8,334 nucleotides of DNA. It comes from an uncultured Thalassospira sp. (GTDB taxonomy: Bacteria; Pseudomonadota; Alphaproteobacteria; Rhodospirillales_A; Thalassospiraceae). Below are positions 6,192 to 8,334 of the stretch, in pieces. The stretch spans positions 1-8,334 of the forward strand of contig CAMPHD010000126.1 of the NCBI GenBank assembly GCA_946885765.1. The letters run 5' to 3'. Numbering within the stretch: the stretch's first letter is position 1; the number at the start of each line of letters is the position of its first letter. The notes beneath the pieces were generated by a model. That model was not told where the DNA came from and ran no database searches. It saw nothing but the letters and a program-made list of their open reading frames with translations. Position numbers and translations under genes: made by a program.

Positions 6192-7091
6192 ATGATGACC
6201 CTTGAACAGCTTGCGATCTTCGCTGCCGTGGCCGAACGCGAACACCTGACAAAGGCCGCAGATGCGATTGGCCTGACCCCGTCTGCAGTCAGTTCCGCGA
6301 TCAAGAACCTTGAAGGGTTTTATGGCGTCGCGCTTTTTCACCGGGTCGGACGGCGGATCGAGCTTAGCGAAACCGGGCGGCTGTTTTTAAACGAAGCCAA
6401 GGCGACACTGGCACGCGCACGTGCCGCCGAACTGACTCTGGCCGAACTTGGCGGATTGCAGCGCGGCGAACTTAACGTTTACGCCAGCCAGACAATTGCC
6501 AGTTACTGGCTGCCGCCGTTTTTAATGCAGTTTCATGACCAGTATCCCGGCATTGCCATCAACCTGACGATTGGCAACACCAAGACCGTGGCCGATGCCG
6601 TCCGTGGTGGTGCCGCCGATATCGGCTTTATCGAGGGCGAAGTGGATGAACCCGTTCTTGCCATGCGCGAAGTCGCCGAAGACGCACTGGTGGTGGTGGT
6701 CGGCCCCAAACATCTTTGGGCCGATGGCAGGCCGTTAAGTGCGCAGGACCTGATCATACAAAGCAGTTGGGTGCTTCGCGAAGCCGGTTCCGGCACAAGG
6801 TCGGAATTTGAAAATGCCCTGCGCCAGTCGGGCGTCGATCCGCAAAGGCTTAAAATCGCCCTGACATTACCGGCGAACGAGGCGGTGATTACCGCCGTTG
6901 AAACCGGCATCAGCGCCACCGCCGTTTCAAGCTTCGCCGTCAGTTCCCTGATCGCGCAGGGGCGGCTTTTCCGGGCGGCTTTTCACATTCGCCCGCGCAA
7001 ATTCATGATGCTGCGCCACAAGGAACGCCGCCAGACGCAAAGTTCGCTGGCGCTGGAAAAGCTGTGCTTTGCGAACGAACCGGAAATGTAA
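6192..7091 (+). CDS. LysR-family regulator, CysL/YeiE-like
   Basis: LysR-type transcriptional regulator of 299 aa, full length. Residues about 3-62 form the winged helix-turn-helix, with LTKAADAIGLTPSAVSSAIK at 19-38 as the DNA-reading core. Residues about 92-295 form the two-lobed ligand domain, with the YASQTIASYWLP segment (97-108), GNTKTVADAVRGGAADIGFIEG (128-149) and REAGSGTR (196-203), the pattern seen in CysL/CysB/YeiE-like sulfur regulators. Divergence from a yeiH gene matches the enterobacterial yeiE-yeiH arrangement, where YeiE is reported to sense sulfite; transfer of that role is inference. ATG at 6192 and ATG at 6195 are both possible starts and the ribosome binding site is weak. 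It ends before the intrinsic terminator at 7168-7206. Confidence 0.92.
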   Translation: MMTLEQLAIFAAVAEREHLTKAADAIGLTPSAVSSAIKNLEGFYGVALFHRVGRRIELSETGRLFLNEAKATLARARAAELTLAELGGLQRGELNVYASQTIASYWLPPFLMQFHDQYPGIAINLTIGNTKTVADAVRGGAADIGFIEGEVDEPVLAMREVAEDALVVVVGPKHLWADGRPLSAQDLIIQSSWVLREAGSGTRSEFENALRQSGVDPQRLKIALTLPANEAVITAVETGISATAVSSFAVSSLIAQGRLFRAAFHIRPRKFMMLRHKERRQTQSSLALEKLCFANEPEM

Positions 7092-7167
7092 AGGTCGCAT
7101 TTCGCGCAACCTGTTCACAAAAGCCAATCGCTAGCGTCAGATATTTCGACACTTGTCAGCAACTCCG

Positions 7168-7206
7168 GCCCGGCAGCGCGGTCCCCCACCCCTGCCGGGC
7201 TTTTTT
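7168..7206 (+). terminator. Intrinsic terminator after the LysR gene
   Basis: GCCCGGCAG (7168-7176) pairs perfectly with CTGCCGGGC (7192-7200) around a 15-nt loop, followed by six T residues (7201-7206). It is oriented for plus-strand transcription, 77 bp after the LysR stop codon. It also separates this unit from the convergent cupin gene. Confidence 0.9.
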
Positions 7207-7218
7207 ATTCGGGTCCGG

Positions 7219-7617
7219 TCATTGGCCCAGATAATCGCTGTCCGCGACCTTTTCCAGCCAGTCGACCGGCGATCCGTTCACGGATTCCGCAATGGCGATA
7301 TGGGTCATCGCGGTTTTGTCGGTCGCTCCGTGCCAGTGCTTTTCACCCGGCTCGAACCAGACGATATCGCCGGGGCGGATTTCTTCGCGTGGCCCGCCTT
7401 CACGCTGTGCCCAGCCAAGGCCGCTTGTGATGATCACGGTCTGGCCTAGCGGATGGGTGTGCCATGCGGTGCGGGCACCCGGTTCAAACGTTACGATGGC
7501 CCCACCGAGACGGGCCGGATCGGTGGTTTGAAACGGGCTGTCGATCCGGACCGTACCCGTGAAGTAATCCGGCGATCCCTTGGTCGATGCCTTTGATGCG
7601 TTGCGTTGGATGTTCAT
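7219..7617 (-). CDS. Small cupin protein, bacterial hydroxynitrile-lyase-like
   Basis: Single-domain cupin of 132 aa. The first cupin motif is [15 protein letters not shown] (45-59), giving H53, H55 and Q59; the second is [17 protein letters not shown] (81-97), giving H94 and H96, with H106 in MTHIA. H53/H55/Q59/H94 is the metal-ligand set, at the same numbering, that I recall for the Mn-dependent cupin hydroxynitrile lyase of Granulicella tundricola, and the surrounding sequence is very similar. Many relatives are annotated only as cupin or carboxymuconolactone-decarboxylase-like proteins, so the true in vivo reaction is unknown. The ATG at 7617 is chosen because AAGGA (TCCTT at 7623-7627 on the plus strand) lies 5 nt upstream and it reproduces the family numbering; an in-frame GTG at 7641 would add 8 residues. 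It lies 32 bp behind the aminotransferase gene, suggesting one operon. Confidence 0.88.
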   Translation of the reverse strand: MNIQRNASKASTKGSPDYFTGTVRIDSPFQTTDPARLGGAIVTFEPGARTAWHTHPLGQTVIITSGLGWAQREGGPREEIRPGDIVWFEPGEKHWHGATDKTAMTHIAIAESVNGSPVDWLEKVADSDYLGQ

Positions 7618-7649
7618 GATGATCCTTCGGCTTTGTTGCACAATACCCC

Positions 7650-8334
7650 TTACTGATTGTGCACACGCCGGATCAGCAATGCCAAGCGTTCGATGCCGTC
7701 GCGAATGCGATCCGCCTTTTCGGTCGCAAAGCTAAGACGCGCGGTATTACGGCCCGTGTGATCACAGAAGAAGGCCTGACCGGGAACAAGGGCAACCTTG
7801 GCATCATGCAGGGCCTGTTCAAGCAATTGGCGACTATCGATATTTTCCGGCAGGGTCAGCCAGATGAACATGCCGCCTTCGGGTCTTGTATAAGACACTG
7901 TTTCGGGCATGAATTCATCCAAAGCGGCCAGCATCATATCGCGTTTGCTGCGATAGGCATCGCGGATGGTATCCAGATGCCCCGGAAACAGTCTACGCGC
8001 CGCACGAAGGGCGACTTCCTGATTGATGGTCGACACATGCAGGTCACCGGCCTGCTTCATCAGAACCAGCCGTTCGATCACCGGACGCGGCGCACAGACC
8101 CACCCGATGCGAAGGGCGGGCACCAATGTTTTGGAAAATGTGCCAAGCTGGATAACGGTTCCGGCCTGCGGGTCACCATTGGTTTCATCAAGGGCAAGCA
8201 ACGATGGCAAGACATCGCCTTCGTAGGACAGTTTGCAATAGGCCGCGTCTTCAAGGATGACCGCACCATATTTGCGCGCGATTTCGAGCACGGCCAAACG
8301 CCGTTCAAGACTATAGGACCGCCCGGTCGTGTTC
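7650..8334 (-). CDS. PLP-dependent aminotransferase class I/II, N-terminus beyond window
   Basis: C-terminal 227 residues of a fold-type I PLP enzyme that moves amino groups between an amino acid and a 2-oxo acid. The frame stays open to the window end, beginning with [12 protein letters not shown], the family's NPTG-type region, so the gene is partial here; a TTG at 8297 is not a real start. Visible active-site features are the Asp in AVILEDAAY (pyridine-nitrogen partner), the Schiff-base Lys in [23 protein letters not shown], and the carboxylate-binding Arg in ARLSFA. The DLHVSTINQ and VPGQAFF segments resemble 2-aminoadipate/LysN/Aro8-like aminotransferases. A MocR (GntR-aminotransferase fusion) regulator cannot be fully excluded without the N-terminus, but this reads more like a free enzyme. 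The cupin gene follows 32 bp downstream on the same strand. Substrate unknown. Confidence 0.92.
   Translation of the reverse strand, partial: NTTGRSYSLERRLAVLEIARKYGAVILEDAAYCKLSYEGDVLPSLLALDETNGDPQAGTVIQLGTFSKTLVPALRIGWVCAPRPVIERLVLMKQAGDLHVSTINQEVALRAARRLFPGHLDTIRDAYRSKRDMMLAALDEFMPETVSYTRPEGGMFIWLTLPENIDSRQLLEQALHDAKVALVPGQAFFCDHTGRNTARLSFATEKADRIRDGIERLALLIRRVHNQ

Overview
The window looks like chromosomal DNA of an alphaproteobacterium. Moderately GC-rich codon use and the gene set suggest a Rhodospirillales member, perhaps Thalassospira-like; that placement is inference, as there is no rRNA or marker gene. No transposase, phage gene, tRNA, rRNA or CRISPR array was seen, and every gene is intact except the last, which is cut by the window edge.

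Region 1 (about 1-4925) is an aldehyde-oxidation module. An Lrp/AsnC-type regulator (118-624) converges on a large AcoR-like sigma-54 activator (minus strand, 621-2543); their stop codons overlap by 4 bp. Across a 385-bp regulatory region lies an NAD(P)-dependent aldehyde dehydrogenase of the AcoD/ExaC/AldB type (2929-4449), followed by a DUF779 protein of unknown function (4512-4925). The shared region holds a near-consensus -24/-12 sigma-54 promoter (2849-2864), a degenerate second copy 20 bp upstream, and clustered TGTCAC/TGACAC inverted repeats 115-175 bp upstream of the predicted start site, where a sigma-54 activator would bind. The likely circuit is that the activator senses an inducer (such as acetoin, ethanol, ethanolamine or an aldehyde) and switches on the dehydrogenase and DUF779 genes. 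The unit ends at a strong intrinsic terminator (5027-5066).

Region 2 (5075-7206) is a divergent pair: a YeiH-type membrane protein (putative sulfate/sulfite exporter, minus strand) and a CysL/YeiE-like LysR regulator (plus strand). They share a short AT-rich intergenic region with several inverted repeats, which fits LysR control of the transporter, probably linked to sulfite or another sulfur anion. The LysR gene ends at an intrinsic terminator (7168-7206).

Region 3 (7219-8334, minus strand) is a probable operon: a class I/II PLP-dependent aminotransferase (N-terminus outside the window) followed 32 bp downstream by a small cupin of the bacterial hydroxynitrile-lyase-like group.

The most interesting items are the DUF779 protein tied to aldehyde dehydrogenase, the architecture of the sigma-54 control region, and a hairpin that may cover the yeiH ribosome binding site. 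Nothing seen amounts to a clearly novel multi-gene system.
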